A stretch of 32,073 nt of DNA from an uncultured Spirochaetaceae bacterium (GTDB taxonomy: Bacteria; Spirochaetota; Spirochaetia; Sphaerochaetales; Sphaerochaetaceae): the NCBI GenBank assembly GCA_944392975.1, contig CALXYN010000023.1:1-32073 (forward strand), written 5' to 3'. The position numbers were made by a program, and so were the translations under genes. How positions within the stretch are numbered: position 1 is the first letter of the stretch; every line of letters begins with the position of its first letter. Below are positions 31,131 to 32,073 of the stretch, in pieces. The notes below the pieces were generated by a model, which saw nothing but the letters and a program-made list of their open reading frames with translations, had not been told where the DNA came from and did not search any database.

Positions 31131-31985
31131 TTAGGCTGATACGCCAGCCTGATAAACCTCATAAGCTGTTATCTGAAGAGAAGCACCATGTGCCTTTCCT
31201 GTCTCTGCAAGCATCTGGCTTACAGACTTTGAGTCGTCCTTTACGTAAGCCTGATCAAGGAAGCAGACTTCCTTGTAAAGCTTTGAAAGCTTTCCTCTGA
31301 CGATGCCCTCTCTGACCTTCTCTGGCTTGGAAGCGAGTTTCTCATCAGCCTCAACCTGCTTGCGGAAGATTCCGAGCTGCTCTTCTTCATACTCCTTGCT
31401 TACAGCGTTCTCATCAAGGAACTGTGGCTTGTATGCAGCTGCATGGAGAGCAAGGTTGTGTGCGAGCTCTTCTACATCTGCTTCCTTGAAGATTTCCGGC
31501 TTGTCGGACTTGAGCATGACAAGTACTGCAACAGCACCCTCTCCATGGATATATGTGGAAGCATATGAATCTGCTGGAACATCATAGACAGAGAACTTAA
31601 CAAGGTGCATGTTCTCCTTGATGATTGCGATGAGGGCGTTGACCATCTCCTCAAGCTCTGCGTTGATTTCTGTATATCCTTTCTCAAGGATGACTGTGCA
31701 GAGATCATCTCCAAGCTTTGCGAAGTCCTTGTTCTGTGCAACAAAGTCTGTCTCGCAGGAAAGGGAAAGGACAACAGCCTTGCCATTGCCTGCCTTAACG
31801 AATACGCGGCCATTCTCAGTTGCTCTGTCCTGGCGCTTTGCTACTGCTGCAAGACCCATTTCCTTGAGGATTTTCTCTGCCTGAGCAAAGTCACCATTAG
31901 CCTCGCTGAGAGCCTTCTTGCAGTCCATCATGCCTGCTCCGGTGATGTCTCTGAGCTTCTTTACATCAGATGCGCTGATTGCCAT
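31131..31985 (-). CDS. tsf: Elongation factor Ts
   Basis: A 284-aa guanine-nucleotide exchange factor for EF-Tu. The N-terminal UBA-like domain is SASDVKKLRDITGAGMMDCKKALSEANGD, described in part. The core has ENGRVFVKAGNGKAVVLSLSCETDFVAQN, containing the TDFV EF-Tu contact, and the C-terminal region ends VYQAGVSA. The start at 31985 follows AAGGAG; an upstream in-frame ATG at 32042 lies within rpsB. It is 10 bp after the rpsB stop. Confidence 0.96.
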   Translation of the reverse strand: MAISASDVKKLRDITGAGMMDCKKALSEANGDFAQAEKILKEMGLAAVAKRQDRATENGRVFVKAGNGKAVVLSLSCETDFVAQNKDFAKLGDDLCTVILEKGYTEINAELEEMVNALIAIIKENMHLVKFSVYDVPADSYASTYIHGEGAVAVLVMLKSDKPEIFKEADVEELAHNLALHAAAYKPQFLDENAVSKEYEEEQLGIFRKQVEADEKLASKPEKVREGIVRGKLSKLYKEVCFLDQAYVKDDSKSVSQMLAETGKAHGASLQITAYEVYQAGVSA

Positions 31986-31995
31986 ATTCCTCTCC

Positions 31996-32073
31996 TTAGT
32001 TATTGAAATACTCTTCTTCCTCTTCTGCAGCTTCGTCCTCATCCTTTGCGGTTTCGTCTGCGCAAGGTGCGTA
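31996..32073 (-). CDS. rpsB: 30S ribosomal protein uS2, C-terminal tail (partial)
   Basis: The last 25 codons of a gene entering from the right edge. They encode YAPCADETAKDEDEAAEE followed by EEEYFNN and TAA. An acidic uS2 tail directly before tsf fits rpsB. The identification rests mainly on gene order, because the conserved core is outside the window. Confidence 0.75.
   Translation of the reverse strand, partial: YAPCADETAKDEDEAAEEEEEYFNN

Noticed and set aside
1-32073. CRISPR arrays, transposons, prophage or toxin-antitoxin modules
   Set aside because: No regularly spaced repeats, transposase, integrase or phage structural frames are visible on either strand.

Overview
The window looks like chromosomal DNA from a spirochaete (Spirochaetota), probably a Treponema- or Sphaerochaeta-like anaerobe. 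The strongest evidence is gene order. On the minus strand rpsB-tsf-frr-uppS-cdsA-dxr-rseP run together with no pyrH between tsf and frr, as I recall for Treponema. On the plus strand rpsF-ssb-rpsR-(DUF2232)-rplI-dnaB form a second classic block. A lipoprotein with a relaxed lipobox and an AsnA-type asparagine synthetase fit this. I cannot name a species from the sequence alone. I see no insertion sequence, prophage, CRISPR array or integron.

Layout. 1-4234 (+): a tail of an upstream gene, then an MBL-fold hydrolase, a long-chain acyl-CoA synthetase, DAHP synthase and a DJ-1/PfpI protein in one tightly coupled operon. 4231-5202 (-): an unrecognised 120-aa protein and mscL. 5308-6327 (+): asnA. 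6435-6516 (+): tRNA-Leu(GAG) with its own promoter and terminator. 6786-9774 (+): xylB and a cytoplasmic GH43 glycosidase, a two-gene pentose/xylo-oligosaccharide operon. 9761-10910 (-): a membrane-anchored alpha/beta hydrolase and a CAU-anticodon tRNA. 10911-11373 is AT-rich and largely empty. 11374-12156 (+): an NAT_N/GNAT_C acyltransferase-like protein. 12146-15612 (-): hflK-hflC-GNAT-FAH operon. 15704-18190 (+): metG and a CsoR-like small protein. 18179-19480 (-): murD, interrupted by an in-frame TGA. 19674-19763 (+): a 29-residue basic ribosomal-type protein that is easy to miss. 19849-21208 (-): a short TatD-like hydrolase and TcdA. 21298-22290 (-): a lipoprotein. 22492-26679 (+): rpsF-ssb-rpsR-DUF2232-rplI, then dnaB. 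26664-32073 (-): the rpsB-to-rseP block, with rpsB entering from the right edge.

Four things stand out. (1) murD carries one in-frame TGA at codon 371; the C-terminal 62 codons beyond it are intact and recognisably MurD. (2) metG, hflK, murD and the tatD-like gene have no Shine-Dalgarno, and each has a good -10 hexamer only 6-7 nt before the start codon. These are predicted leaderless transcripts in a genome where most other genes have strong SDs. (3) Five of six convergent gene pairs overlap at their 3' ends by 4-16 bp. (4) The CsoR/RcnR-type protein has lost all three canonical metal ligands. Everything else is ordinary housekeeping: translation, isoprenoid/phospholipid/cell-wall precursors, membrane quality control and some sugar metabolism. 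I found no clear previously undescribed multi-gene system.
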